Assembly (NCBI RefSeq): GCF_900100545.1
Contig: NZ_FNDP01000002.1
Location: 1-64,000 of the forward strand
Length of the DNA: 64,000 nt
Direction: 5' to 3'
From: Pseudobutyrivibrio sp. 49
Lineage (GTDB): Bacteria; Bacillota; Clostridia; Lachnospirales; Lachnospiraceae
Position numbers and translations under genes: made by a program. Positions 25,755-34,746 of the stretch are shown one piece after another (position 1 is the first letter of the stretch; the number at the start of each line of letters is the position of its first letter). The notes below the pieces were generated by a model that worked only from the letters and a program-made list of their open reading frames with translations, was not told where the DNA came from and searched no databases.

Positions 25755-27708
25755 ACTTGTAAATCATTACCTCTGAATTATTAAATACTAATTTAAGATT
25801 TTTGCTAGTTGCTTTATAATTGGGATGTTTCTGCTTTGTAACCACAAGATAATCTACTCCCGCTACCCCGAGGGCTGCATCAGCCTCAAAGAAATCTTCA
25901 CTGTAAAATTTCTCATTCATCGAAAGCTTTGCTTCTAACTGATCCTCAGCTATATCTGAATAATCGTAGCCTTCCAAATAACACTGTCTCTCAGAAAAAG
26001 CGCTGGCATAGAAGTAAATGCTTCTGTAATCCAGCTCCTCTGAAAGCCTGTCTACAGCAATAACAGAATCCTCTGGAGTGTTGTCTCTAAGCCAGAAATA
26101 AGCTTCCATGGTATCTGCTGATACTAAATCCGCTCTGTCACCAGCCTCCTGCTTATAAACAGCGTTTTGCTTAACATCTGCGTAGCAGAAATATACCACA
26201 TCTACTGCAAGCAGCAAGGTTCCAATTACAAACCAGGCATGCATCACCTTAAAAATAGGCTCCATACGATGCTCAATCATATATCTTACTGAACAGTAAA
26301 ACAGTAGTCCTGCTCCAGTAATCACGAAATATCCCTGAGAAAGCCCTGGTACGCTGACAGCAGAAAAACCGATAATTCCCATCAGCACCATACCAATGGC
26401 GAACCAGTCGAAAATGTCTCCGATGACACCGTCCTTAATGAGTGCTCTTAATTTCTCTACAGTAAAGGCTACGAACGTAATCACCGTAGGACCCAAAACG
26501 CAGATGATAGATAAAATCACCGCAATAACCACCCATGGGAATGCCATGTAATCAAGACCAAGCTTAGTGAAAAGCTGTCCTACTCTGCCTGCCTCAAGAG
26601 TACCCTGAGCTGTAACCACCATTGCTCGGTTGTTAGCACCTGAAGGATTAGTTCCAACAGTAACTGTTAAGTATGTAAGCACAAATCCCAAAGTTAAAGT
26701 TACATTATATAATAACTTTGGAAGATGGAATTTCCTAGTGATAGCCAATTCTATAACGAACACTGCCCATGTGATACCTACAAGCATAGTAGCTGTGGTG
26801 CCCTTAAAGCCTGTGGCTGCCACAGAAAAAATAAACAACAAAATGAGATTTGAAACAGCAAGCTTGTCGTACCAAATCTCTGCCAGCACATCGATTACAA
26901 GAATGGTGATGGCAAGAGCAAGTCCCATTGCATTTATGTTGCTGAAAATGTGATTGCCCAGCCATGATACCGGAAGTGTAACACCTGCAAATACAAGTGG
27001 TAGCATGCAAGTTCCGGAAATCAAAAGGCCAGAACAATAGAAGAAATATCTGAGAGGCGAAACCTCTTTAAGTCCTCTGATTCTATCGCCAAGTGTAATC
27101 AGTGCCATTGTCAGTGGAAAATCGCAGATTATAGCATTTCCATTGAGGTACAGCTTGAACGCATCCATCCCGAAGATGTGCTTGCACATGGCAAAAATCA
27201 ATTCATAAAAATAATGATAATAGAATGTAAGTCCTTCAATTCTGATGTCAGTATTTGGGAAAGATCTGCTCAGCGATACGATATTTCCCGTGTGGAACAA
27301 TGCATCATGGTATACCTGAGTGGTAGCTCCTGACAGAGCAAACAGGTATTTAAACTGGAAATTCAGCATTGAAACCACATATATAAATGCAAAGATAATC
27401 ACATAAGTCCATCTAAAGCGCTCCAGCGCATTGAATACAGATGGTCTGTCATTTTTGAAGTAAACAAAAATCCCAAAAGCTGATGTCACTGGTCCAGCAA
27501 ACATTATTATGCCTTTGATACCAGTCAATGACTCAATCAAATATAAAATTGCCAGGTATATAAAACCAATAAAAAAGCTTGCCAAAAGTCTTGTCGAAAA
27601 CTTGAATCTTCTCTGCAAGAGCTTTGTGCATAAAAGCATTCCCGGAATCTGAATCCAGAACACACAATATAGTAGAAATATGAAAGTTATTGGTAAACTA
27701 AAAGTCAT
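25747..27708 (-). CDS. Polytopic membrane protein, GT-C glycosyltransferase-like
   Basis: 653 residues with about 13 membrane helices and a C-terminal soluble domain (about 525-653) containing AYFWLRDNTPEDSVIAVDR and GVDYLVVTKQKH, ending NSEVMIYKYD. This combination (many helices, then a small domain with a 'xWLRxNTPxxSVI' strand and a 'DYLVV' strand) is typical of GT-C superfamily and DUF6541-like enzymes that use polyprenyl-phosphate sugars outside the membrane. No diagnostic catalytic DE motif could be fixed by eye, so the enzyme call is inference. It overlaps wzm by 8 bases and follows thymidine kinase by 15. Confidence 0.6.
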   Translation of the reverse strand: MTFSLPITFIFLLYCVFWIQIPGMLLCTKLLQRRFKFSTRLLASFFIGFIYLAILYLIESLTGIKGIIMFAGPVTSAFGIFVYFKNDRPSVFNALERFRWTYVIIFAFIYVVSMLNFQFKYLFALSGATTQVYHDALFHTGNIVSLSRSFPNTDIRIEGLTFYYHYFYELIFAMCKHIFGMDAFKLYLNGNAIICDFPLTMALITLGDRIRGLKEVSPLRYFFYCSGLLISGTCMLPLVFAGVTLPVSWLGNHIFSNINAMGLALAITILVIDVLAEIWYDKLAVSNLILLFIFSVAATGFKGTTATMLVGITWAVFVIELAITRKFHLPKLLYNVTLTLGFVLTYLTVTVGTNPSGANNRAMVVTAQGTLEAGRVGQLFTKLGLDYMAFPWVVIAVILSIICVLGPTVITFVAFTVEKLRALIKDGVIGDIFDWFAIGMVLMGIIGFSAVSVPGLSQGYFVITGAGLLFYCSVRYMIEHRMEPIFKVMHAWFVIGTLLLAVDVVYFCYADVKQNAVYKQEAGDRADLVSADTMEAYFWLRDNTPEDSVIAVDRLSEELDYRSIYFYASAFSERQCYLEGYDYSDIAEDQLEAKLSMNEKFYSEDFFEADAALGVAGVDYLVVTKQKHPNYKATSKNLKLVFNNSEVMIYKYD

Positions 27709-27723
27709 CTATCGAAAAACCTC

Positions 27724-28290
27724 TTAATTATCCTTAAGTTGTCCAAGCTTAAAATGCTTTCGACATAACGCCACGTACGAATCATTTGCTCCAAGCATAA
27801 CCTGTGGGCCTGAGCGAACTACGCCATTCTCATTGTAGCGGCAATTGCAGGTAGCTTTGCGACCACACCAGCAAACTGTCTTTACCTCATGAATAACATC
27901 GGCAATTGCGATGAGTCTCTTAGAACCTGGGAACAACTCATTTTGGAAATCTGCACGAAGTCCATAAGCCACCACTGGAACGTCCATAAAATCAACTATA
28001 TCTGAAAGATAATCAATCTGCTCAGGTGTAGCAAACTGCACTTCATCCACAATGATGCAATCATACTTCTTAATCTCGTCCTCAGACATTTCAACAAGAT
28101 CCTCAAGAAAGATGCACTCATTCTCGAGACCGATTCTGGAATGAACAACTCGTTCCCCATCTCTTGTGTCCACCGCAGGCTTCACAAGAAGAGCATTCTG
28201 TCCAACCTCCTCATAATTGAAGTGTGTCATAAGCGCATTTGCGGTCTTTGACGAACCCATTGCACCGTAGTAAAAATAAAGCTTTGCCAT
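27724..28290 (-). CDS. tdk: Thymidine kinase
   Basis: 188 residues, type II thymidine kinase of the salvage pathway. P-loop GAMGSSKT (9-16), CIIVDEVQFATPEQID with the Walker B Asp and catalytic Glu, GLRADFQNELFPGSKRL, and a zinc-ribbon with the Cys pairs VCWCGRKATCNC and a later CRKHF. The length is typical. It has no functional link to its glycan neighbours. AAAAGGGA precedes the ATG. Confidence 0.95.
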   Translation of the reverse strand: MAKLYFYYGAMGSSKTANALMTHFNYEEVGQNALLVKPAVDTRDGERVVHSRIGLENECIFLEDLVEMSEDEIKKYDCIIVDEVQFATPEQIDYLSDIVDFMDVPVVAYGLRADFQNELFPGSKRLIAIADVIHEVKTVCWCGRKATCNCRYNENGVVRSGPQVMLGANDSYVALCRKHFKLGQLKDN

Positions 28291-28322
28291 AAAATTATTT
28301 CCCTTTTCCCCTTACATAAATT

Positions 28323-28351
28323 GACAGAAGGCAACTAAACTACCTTCTGTC
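28323..28351. terminator. Hairpin after the GGDEF gene
   Basis: A 9-bp perfect stem GACAGAAGG / CCTTCTGTC with an 11-base loop, between the GGDEF stop and the tdk start. The T-run is poor, so termination may be weak. Confidence 0.45.
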
Positions 28352-28367
28352 TAATTAATTACATATT

Positions 28368-29999
28368 TTAATCTTTCTTGAACACGCTGTCAAAATAGTT
28401 TTCCAGCTCATAACCATTGTGAATAAGCTTCACGTTAGCCTTTCCGTGTTCCTTAACATAATATAGAGCATAATCAGCTGCATTAAGATAATCCCACGCT
28501 CTATTCTGTGGCTCAGGAACTCTGTTAACAATTCCCTGGGATACTGAAATCTTATCTAGTCCAAGCTCCTTACCAATGTTGGCAACCATATCTCTTATTC
28601 GGTCAGCCACAAGAAGAATCTCGCCATCCTCCATATCATAATAATAGAGAATGAATTCGTCACCGCCATAACGTGCCACGAAAACCTTGTCAAAATCTTC
28701 GCTGATTTCTCTAAATCCACGGCCCATTGCTGCAAGAAGCTGATCGCCCTTAGCATGCCCGTGGGTATCATTAACCTGCTTGAAGAAATCCACGTCCATC
28801 ATCTCTACGCCAAGCTTCTGACCCTTTTCAGATGCCATCATAAATAGCTCGTCGATAACGTTATTGAGCTTCATTCTATTGGCAAGTCCTGTAAGCGAAT
28901 CAGTCTCTGCCTGCGCAGATAAGAACAGGTTCTTTGTCTTCTGCTGAACAAGCTCTGTCTTGAGACGAAGAGTTGTAGTAAATGACTTCTTATTTGTACG
29001 ATTCCTAATAGAATCGTATCTATAGTAGTTATAACAGCTCTGAGCTATCTTAACCTTGTCACCAACTGCCTCGTACATCTTGATTTTCCAGCTTTCCAAA
29101 CGAAGTCGGATATTAATTACCTCATCTTCTGCTGACTTTAAATCAATATGACCAAGAATCTGTTCAAGCTCCATGTACTCTCGCTTTTCTAACAGCAAGA
29201 GTACCAACGCTTCAATTTCATCAAAGTAAGGTACTACATCTGAAACGTCATAAAAGGCTTTGATACATTCATCCTTGTACATTTCTGCAATTTCACGCTC
29301 TTTTATGGCATCAAAATAATACCATCTGGCTAATGAAGCACCAAAGAAATTACTTTCATCTGGATAATCATTATCAAGTTGATTCATCTCCTCAAGAATT
29401 GCCTTTGCCTGCAACAAATCGCCTCTGAAGATATAAAGCATCGTAAGCTTGCCATACTCTTCTACCAAAAGCATATTCTTGAGCTTTTCATCTTCGATGA
29501 ACTGACAGCACTCAATTGCTCTGTAGTGATACTCAAGAGCTTCATTTCTCGCACCCATTTCCTGACAAAGAGAAGCAAAGTTACCGCAAGCAATTGCTTC
29601 CTGGAAATACATACGATGGGCTCTCGCCATATCTATACTATTAATATAATTTTCCTGACTTGTTATGAAATGGCCCTCACTCCGCATTATGATTCCCATT
29701 TCATTATAACAACGACAAATCAAACGATATTCATCAGTGTTTACTATTCCCTGCAAGCCTGCAGATAAATAATAAACAGCTTGAGAAAGCTCGTTATTCT
29801 GACAGAGGGCATCTCCGAGGGTACAACTTGCAAAATTACGCAAATCCTCGTTGCCTTCTTCTTGAGCCATATCAAACAGATCGCACGCAAGATCGACATA
29901 CTTTTCATTGTCCTTCTTGCGGACAGCCTCCATCTGTTTAATAAGCTCCACCACCTCTGGTGATTGTTTACTTAATAAAACATCATTCAAAACTATCAT
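28368..29999 (-). CDS. TPR-repeat diguanylate cyclase (GGDEF)
   Basis: About 543 residues, soluble. The first 350 are helical TPR-like repeats with no membrane segment or classical sensor (QEAIACGNFASLCQEMGARN is one repeat). The last 170 are a GGDEF domain: DSLTGLANR, then GVEMMDVDFFKQVNDTHGHAKGD and the active site RYGGDEFILYY. It would make cyclic di-GMP from GTP. The inhibitory I-site (RxxD five residues before the signature) is absent; FDKV occupies that position. I use the ATG at 29999. The frame extends to a GTG at 30038, but that overlaps a likely promoter. The true start is uncertain because the ATG has a ribosome site that is too close. Confidence 0.85.
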   Translation of the reverse strand: MIVLNDVLLSKQSPEVVELIKQMEAVRKKDNEKYVDLACDLFDMAQEEGNEDLRNFASCTLGDALCQNNELSQAVYYLSAGLQGIVNTDEYRLICRCYNEMGIIMRSEGHFITSQENYINSIDMARAHRMYFQEAIACGNFASLCQEMGARNEALEYHYRAIECCQFIEDEKLKNMLLVEEYGKLTMLYIFRGDLLQAKAILEEMNQLDNDYPDESNFFGASLARWYYFDAIKEREIAEMYKDECIKAFYDVSDVVPYFDEIEALVLLLLEKREYMELEQILGHIDLKSAEDEVINIRLRLESWKIKMYEAVGDKVKIAQSCYNYYRYDSIRNRTNKKSFTTTLRLKTELVQQKTKNLFLSAQAETDSLTGLANRMKLNNVIDELFMMASEKGQKLGVEMMDVDFFKQVNDTHGHAKGDQLLAAMGRGFREISEDFDKVFVARYGGDEFILYYYDMEDGEILLVADRIRDMVANIGKELGLDKISVSQGIVNRVPEPQNRAWDYLNAADYALYYVKEHGKANVKLIHNGYELENYFDSVFKKD

Positions 30000-30028
30000 C
30001 CTCGCGTATAAATCAAAATACCTCGGAT

Positions 30029-30037
30029 AGTATATCA
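30029..30037 (-). promoter_or_regulatory. Possible extended -10 promoter for the GGDEF gene
   Basis: TGATATACT on the minus strand (TGn plus TATACT) about 30 bases before the ATG at 29999. No clear -35. It argues against a GTG start at 30038. Confidence 0.35.
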
Positions 30038-30070
30038 CAGAAATCGTTACATTTCTACACTGGATGTAAA

Positions 30071-30922
30071 TTAATTCTCTAAATATAACGCCGCGGTAAG
30101 AATTCCGCCTGCTGCATTCTCGTAAACAATAAGGTTTTTGCCGTATGTATTTTTAAATTTCAAATCCAACTCATTTCCTGAAATCGTTGCATCCCATCCC
30201 TCAGGAAGATAATTAACAGGAAGTGAATGTGGATGTCTTTCGGTGGCCTTCACTCCAGCTACCTTCATAGCTGCGTAAATTGTTGAAGAGACCTGACACA
30301 CACCGCCTCCAACTCCGATTGCATGCTCCTTATTAATAAATACTGGTGCATCTACAAAGCCATTGGCATGTGTTCTTGGACCGATTGCCTTATTAGCCGA
30401 GAATGTCTGACCTGGCGCCACCACTGTACCATTTACGTGTGATGCTGCAATCTGGATATTACCACCACGGGCAGACTCTGGATCATATTCTGTTGCGTAC
30501 ACACCTAAAAGTGTGTAGGTACTAGGAACTGATACCTCTGCTCCTACAGAAGGTGTTGCATCTCTTCCTTCTGCCTTTCCTGAATAAGCATAATGGAAGG
30601 CATAGCCTGGAAGATAATCACCATACAATGCTTCCAAATCTGCATTTTTATTCTTGTAATCTGTCGCATTGAAGGTTGCTGAAGCATTTCTGCCTTCATA
30701 GATTCCCACTCTGAGATAATGATTTAAAAGCCATAGCTTGCTACCGTTTGATGCTGCTGCAGCATCTGGATACATGGTTGCATAATAATCTGCATCAAAA
30801 ATCTTTGAGCAGGCCATAAGCTCATCATTGTATGCTGCTTCTGCATTTAGCTTTGGAGCTATGGATAAAGCAGCACCTAACATAACAAGTGACAGAACAG
30901 TTCTTACTTGCATTTTCTTCAT
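30071..30922 (-). CDS. Secreted VanW-domain protein with two surface repeats
   Basis: 283 residues. A signal peptide covers 1-30 (cut near LNAEA-A). Residues 35-135 hold two copies of a motif of about 45 residues, 'FDADYYatMYPDA...LNHYLrvGIYEGR' and 'FNATDYKNKNADL...FHYAYSGKAEGR'. Residues 148-283 are a VanW (YoaR-like) domain: QIAASHVNGTVVAPGQTFS, GVGGGVCQVSSTIYAAM and ERHPHSLPVNYLPEGWDA. VanW domains are found in secreted wall-associated proteins; their function is unsettled. The same repeat occurs in the secreted protein at 53228-53842. GGGGG precedes the ATG. Confidence 0.88.
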   Translation of the reverse strand: MKKMQVRTVLSLVMLGAALSIAPKLNAEAAYNDELMACSKIFDADYYATMYPDAAAASNGSKLWLLNHYLRVGIYEGRNASATFNATDYKNKNADLEALYGDYLPGYAFHYAYSGKAEGRDATPSVGAEVSVPSTYTLLGVYATEYDPESARGGNIQIAASHVNGTVVAPGQTFSANKAIGPRTHANGFVDAPVFINKEHAIGVGGGVCQVSSTIYAAMKVAGVKATERHPHSLPVNYLPEGWDATISGNELDLKFKNTYGKNLIVYENAAGGILTAALYLEN

Positions 30923-30973
30923 AATCTTACCCCCTTAAACGTTAAGAATAGTCTAACATTTTTGAGTAAAATA

Positions 30974-31005
30974 AAAAAGTGTGTCACACAAATGACACAC
31001 TTTTT
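30974..31005. terminator. Terminator after the 159-residue membrane protein gene
   Basis: AAAAAGTGTGTCA-N6-TGACACACTTTTT, a perfect 13-bp stem with a T-run on either strand, 31 bases after the stop of the gene at 31036. Confidence 0.85.
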
Positions 31006-31035
31006 AGACATTTTCATATCAAATTAAATTTCGTT

Positions 31036-31515
31036 TTACTTCTTCTTGCTTTCAGCTTCAAGCTCTTTGCGCTTATTCAAAGCCCAAGCTCTAAGACCCT
31101 TTTTCTTCTTTGCATCAACTGGTGCATTGCCACCGCGAAGACCACGAACCTTTGTGATGTAAAGACCTGAAACAGTAGCCTTTACTTCCTTCTTAACTGG
31201 CATCTCATCGAAAATCTCTGCATCGCAGATGAGAGTCATCATCTGAGGACCAACCTTAGCCTTAACTACTGGTATCTTAGAATTCTTAGCATACCAAGGT
31301 GTAGCTGCAATAACTGACTCAGGAAGACCTGAATTCTTCATCTTTAAGCGCTTCTTATCAATGATAAGCATAGACACCTGCTGTGCTACAGCATCCATCT
31401 GAGCCTTCTGCTCTTCCTGACGTGCCTGTGCTTTCTTTCCCATAAAGTAAAGAGCAACCAATGCTGCAATCATTACTACCAGGATCACAAGCAATACGAT
31501 AATTCCTGTGCTCAT
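31036..31515 (-). CDS. Hypothetical single-pass membrane protein
   Basis: 159 residues, not recognised. One N-terminal membrane helix (about 4-25, STGIIVLLVILVVMIAALVA), then a charged helical part (KKAQARQEEQKAQMDAVAQQ), a small predicted beta region containing IPVVKAKVGPQMMTLICDAE, and a strongly basic tail ending ELEAESKKK. The N-out/C-in topology would leave a cytoplasmic domain. The start at 31515 (ATG) has GGAGG eight bases upstream; five extra codons to a TTG are less likely. It lies 102 bases after the DUF4956 gene, so it may be read with the VTC unit. Confidence 0.65.
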   Translation of the reverse strand: MSTGIIVLLVILVVMIAALVALYFMGKKAQARQEEQKAQMDAVAQQVSMLIIDKKRLKMKNSGLPESVIAATPWYAKNSKIPVVKAKVGPQMMTLICDAEIFDEMPVKKEVKATVSGLYITKVRGLRGGNAPVDAKKKKGLRAWALNKRKELEAESKKK

Positions 31516-31617
31516 TAAAACATCCTCCAATTTCTAAGCTCCTATGGAGCCACACTAGATTGTATTCTAACATGACGGAGACTCAAAATCAATATCAGCA
31601 TGTTACGGTCTCAAGCC

Positions 31618-32292
31618 TTAGCACTTCACTTCTCCGTCATGTTTCATTAACGTAGCTGTAGTTACTCCGTCGACTGCTGCAATCTCATCAACCATTGCGC
31701 TGCCATCTTTTGTTTTTACTTCTATAATAAGTGTAGTTGCGTATGCTGTTACAGACTTTGAATCAACCTTCTTCTTGTCTGCATATTTGTCCACAATTGT
31801 CATTGTGCGCTTTTCAGCCTCGCTGCCCTCCACCTTTACAATCAGAAGCTCAGGTGATGTCATCATTGGAACCATATCCAAAATCACAATGCCGATAGTA
31901 ACAAAGGCTGCCATAATCACACCCATAGCAAAAAGCCCTGCACCTACCACAATACCAGTTCCAATAGACCAGAAAAGGAAAAGCAAATCCATTGGCTCCT
32001 TGATGGCGGTACGGAATCTTACAATAGAAAGAGCGCCAACCATACCAAGGGAAATCACCAGATTTGACTGCATTGCCAAAATAATTCCTGCGGTGATAAC
32101 TGAAATGATAGACATGGAAACTGCGAAGCCCTTGTTGTAAAAAGTGGTTCTGGTTACATATCTATATACTACAAAGATATAAGCTGCTATTATAAATGTC
32201 TCAATCAAAATAACTGAAATTGCTGTAGCAGACATATCTGCTGCACTAAAATTCTCTAATACTGATTTCTTAATTACGTCTGTAAAACTCAT
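31618..32292 (-). CDS. DUF4956 membrane protein
   Basis: 224 residues with four membrane helices in the first 140 and a cytoplasmic C-terminal domain (about 145-224) of ferredoxin-like alternation. The conserved loop is GMVGALSIVRFRTAIKEPMD, typical of DUF4956/MgtC-like proteins. The role is unknown; the family is often next to VTC-type polyphosphate polymerase and CotH genes, as here. Its ATG overlaps the end of the VTC gene by 4 bases, so the two are coupled. Confidence 0.88.
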   Translation of the reverse strand: MSFTDVIKKSVLENFSAADMSATAISVILIETFIIAAYIFVVYRYVTRTTFYNKGFAVSMSIISVITAGIILAMQSNLVISLGMVGALSIVRFRTAIKEPMDLLFLFWSIGTGIVVGAGLFAMGVIMAAFVTIGIVILDMVPMMTSPELLIVKVEGSEAEKRTMTIVDKYADKKKVDSKSVTAYATTLIIEVKTKDGSAMVDEIAAVDGVTTATLMKHDGEVKC

Positions 32293-32960
32293 CCTAACAC
32301 CTCTCTAATTGTCGCATATTTTGAAAATGATTGTCTTTGCAGGTTGTTGATATCTACCAGCTGCAAAATGTGTCTTGGCAGGAATTCATCGTACTTAACC
32401 TCTAAGATGTGCTGCCCAGCCGGAAGTACTGGTATGGTGCATTCAGTCTTTGAATCCAGAAACCGTTCCACATCAAGACTGCCGCGAATGTTCTTATCAA
32501 AGGTGATTCGTACATTACCAACTGGCTCTACAAATGCGCATCTGTCATATTCCACGATGCATTTTGGTTTCATACCTGTCTTTATAGATGCTGCCCAAAG
32601 CTCGGTAGTAAGCTGTCCTGAAGCAGACTCTGGCACTGCCTCGAAGCAATTCTGCACATAAGAGGCATCCACAAGCTCTGAAACCTTTTTTGTCATGCCG
32701 CGAAGCTTGTACTTCTTTTCCAGATTGATGTAGTCCTTGTTGTCACCGTAATACCTGATTCGATATTTATACCTGTTGTCCGTTCCCGCAAGATTTTCGT
32801 TGTAAAGGCTATCGTAATAATCGTCAAAATACAGGCTTCTGATGGTGTAAAAATCATCCTTGTGATGTTCATCCATCTCCATAACAGCACTCAGCCTGTA
32901 TTTCAACTTTTCCAACGTAATCTCGGACACCAGAAATTTCAGCTCATGTCTGTATTCCAA
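32289..32960 (-). CDS. VTC-domain (polyphosphate polymerase-like) protein
   Basis: 223 residues, a triphosphate-tunnel fold. Motifs are RHELKFLV at the start, TIRSLYFDDYYDSLY, KYRIRYYG, INLEKKYK, KCIVEYDRCAF and HILEVKYDEFLPRHI, giving the alternating basic and acidic strands that line the tunnel in VTC4-like polyphosphate polymerases. Yeast VTC makes polyphosphate from ATP; this short bacterial form has only the catalytic fold. I set the start at TTG 32960, preceded by GGAGAGGA; the frame is open to a GTG at 33002 without a ribosome site. It couples to DUF4956 and is divergent from the CotH pair. Confidence 0.85.
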   Translation of the reverse strand: MEYRHELKFLVSEITLEKLKYRLSAVMEMDEHHKDDFYTIRSLYFDDYYDSLYNENLAGTDNRYKYRIRYYGDNKDYINLEKKYKLRGMTKKVSELVDASYVQNCFEAVPESASGQLTTELWAASIKTGMKPKCIVEYDRCAFVEPVGNVRITFDKNIRGSLDVERFLDSKTECTIPVLPAGQHILEVKYDEFLPRHILQLVDINNLQRQSFSKYATIREVLG

Positions 32961-32987
32961 ATTCTCTGTCCTCTCCGTATTTACGAT

Positions 32988-33015
32988 TTGTTTAATACAC
33001 ACTTATTGATATAAT
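32988..33015 (+). promoter_or_regulatory. Promoter for the tandem CotH genes
   Basis: TTGTTT, a 16-base spacer, then perfect TATAAT (33010-33015), 35 bases before the first CotH ATG at 33050 and after the start of the divergent VTC gene. Confidence 0.5.
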
Positions 33016-33049
33016 GATAATAATATCTATTTCGAAAGGCAATTATAAA

Positions 33050-34723
33050 ATGATTTTAAATAGAAAACAAGTTTCCATTTTTGTAGTCATTATTTCTCTG
33101 TTGGTCTTGTCCGGTGGGTTATATTTTTACACTCATGGCAAGACTACCAGACAATTTGATGACCTTTATATTTCCGATAAAAAGCTTGATTCTATGCTAC
33201 ATTCCTACACTCTTTCCCAGTCACCACTTTCTACCTCAATAGTGATGAATGGTCAGCAGCTGATATATGATTATAACGATAATATTTTCTACTATTCTAT
33301 TGTGCCTGAGGATGGTGAGTTTCCTACAATCACTGTTTTTAATGATGGAAGCACTGGCAAGAAGATAAATGTCTTTGCTCATGGGGCTAAACTTTCTGCT
33401 GAGACAATCTCAAGCAATACTCCAATTGACATCATTCTTACTGATGGGGATTCCATGAGTGTTTCGTCCCTCGCGTGCACCACACTTCCTGTGATGAATA
33501 TTTCTGTTTCTGCTGAGACGGTAAACGAATTGGGGCTTGATGAAACCTACGCAATCAGCGATTATGCTCCTTGCGAAATGTATCTTTACGATAATGAATC
33601 TGATTTTGAGGGTGCTTCCAGAGTTACTACCAGCTCTGCCAAAATCCACATGCGAGGTGGCACTACTATAGGCGCACCTCAGCATAGCTACCGTTTGTCG
33701 CTTCTCAAAAATGCTGATGATTTTGACAAAAAGAACAAAGCAAATCTTCTGAGACTTCGAGAGGATGATGACTGGATTCTCTTCTCCGCCTATTCAGATT
33801 ATGAAAAGATTCGCACCCCATTTTGTATGAACCTTTGGCACGATATGGCTGCCGGAAATAATGAATGGCAGGCGCCCAATTCAAACCAGTATAAATACAT
33901 CGAACTGTTCATTAACAATCGTTATCATGGACTATATGCCCTTACCTATCCTATGGATAAGAAGGTATTTTCCATAAAAGATGGCGAATCCTTATTCAAA
34001 AAGAAGGACTGGTCTGGAACCGAATTCTCTCAGGATTTGGAATACTTTGAATACGAAGGCGGTGGCGGCTTCTACTATCTGCCTGGCTATTCTGTGGAAT
34101 ACGGAACTTCCGATGATTATGAGCCTCTTCATGAGCTTTATCACACCATGGCATATTCCGAGGATGTTTCGGAAATCAGAAGCACCTGCGACATCGATAA
34201 TGCAATAGACCTATGGCTTTTTTATAAGCTCACGCAGGCAGTAGATAACGTATATGCGAATCAGGTTAAGAATCTATTCTCCTGTGTTAAACATTCTGAA
34301 ACAGGAATGGCTGGCTACAAGGTTTTATTTGCCCCTTGGGACATGGATCAAACCTTCGGAAATCGCTTTGTGGATGGTCAGGGTTCTCACGGCATTTCTA
34401 GCTACTTCAATGCTCCTGATTGGGATTTACCTATGGAATGGAGTCCTGTTTATTTCCTCATGGCAAAAGGAGAGCCAGATATTATTGCGCAGGTAAAATC
34501 TCGCTATAGCAGTCTTCGTGCTACTCAGTGGTCTGACGAGGAAATGTCAGCGCTGATTGATGACTATGAATCAACCATCTATGATTCCGGCGCATTCAAA
34601 CGTACTATGAATCGTTGGCCTGATGGAAATTATTATGAGGAAGCGATAGGTCTTACAGACTTCAAGACCTTTGTTTTGGAACGACTGAAATGCATGGATT
34701 CATATATTGATAGCCTGCAATAA
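33050..34723 (+). CDS. CotH-family protein kinase, secreted/membrane-anchored (copy 1)
   Basis: 557 residues. One N-terminal membrane or signal segment (about 8-25, SIFVVIISLLVLSGGLYFY), an extracellular beta-rich part (30-190), then a CotH domain (about 195-520). CotH motifs are KIHMRGGTT, DDDWILFSAYSDYEKIR, YKYIELFINNRYHGLYALTYP, and APWDMDQTFGNR with the catalytic and metal Asp residues. CotH proteins phosphorylate Ser or are surface kinase-like factors; many bacterial ones are anchored outside the cell. The start at 33050 (ATG) has GAAAGG upstream; the frame is open 12 codons further. The second copy follows after 23 bases. Confidence 0.85.
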   Translation: MILNRKQVSIFVVIISLLVLSGGLYFYTHGKTTRQFDDLYISDKKLDSMLHSYTLSQSPLSTSIVMNGQQLIYDYNDNIFYYSIVPEDGEFPTITVFNDGSTGKKINVFAHGAKLSAETISSNTPIDIILTDGDSMSVSSLACTTLPVMNISVSAETVNELGLDETYAISDYAPCEMYLYDNESDFEGASRVTTSSAKIHMRGGTTIGAPQHSYRLSLLKNADDFDKKNKANLLRLREDDDWILFSAYSDYEKIRTPFCMNLWHDMAAGNNEWQAPNSNQYKYIELFINNRYHGLYALTYPMDKKVFSIKDGESLFKKKDWSGTEFSQDLEYFEYEGGGGFYYLPGYSVEYGTSDDYEPLHELYHTMAYSEDVSEIRSTCDIDNAIDLWLFYKLTQAVDNVYANQVKNLFSCVKHSETGMAGYKVLFAPWDMDQTFGNRFVDGQGSHGISSYFNAPDWDLPMEWSPVYFLMAKGEPDIIAQVKSRYSSLRATQWSDEEMSALIDDYESTIYDSGAFKRTMNRWPDGNYYEEAIGLTDFKTFVLERLKCMDSYIDSLQ

Positions 34724-34746
34724 ATCATTTAAGAAAGGCAATTATT

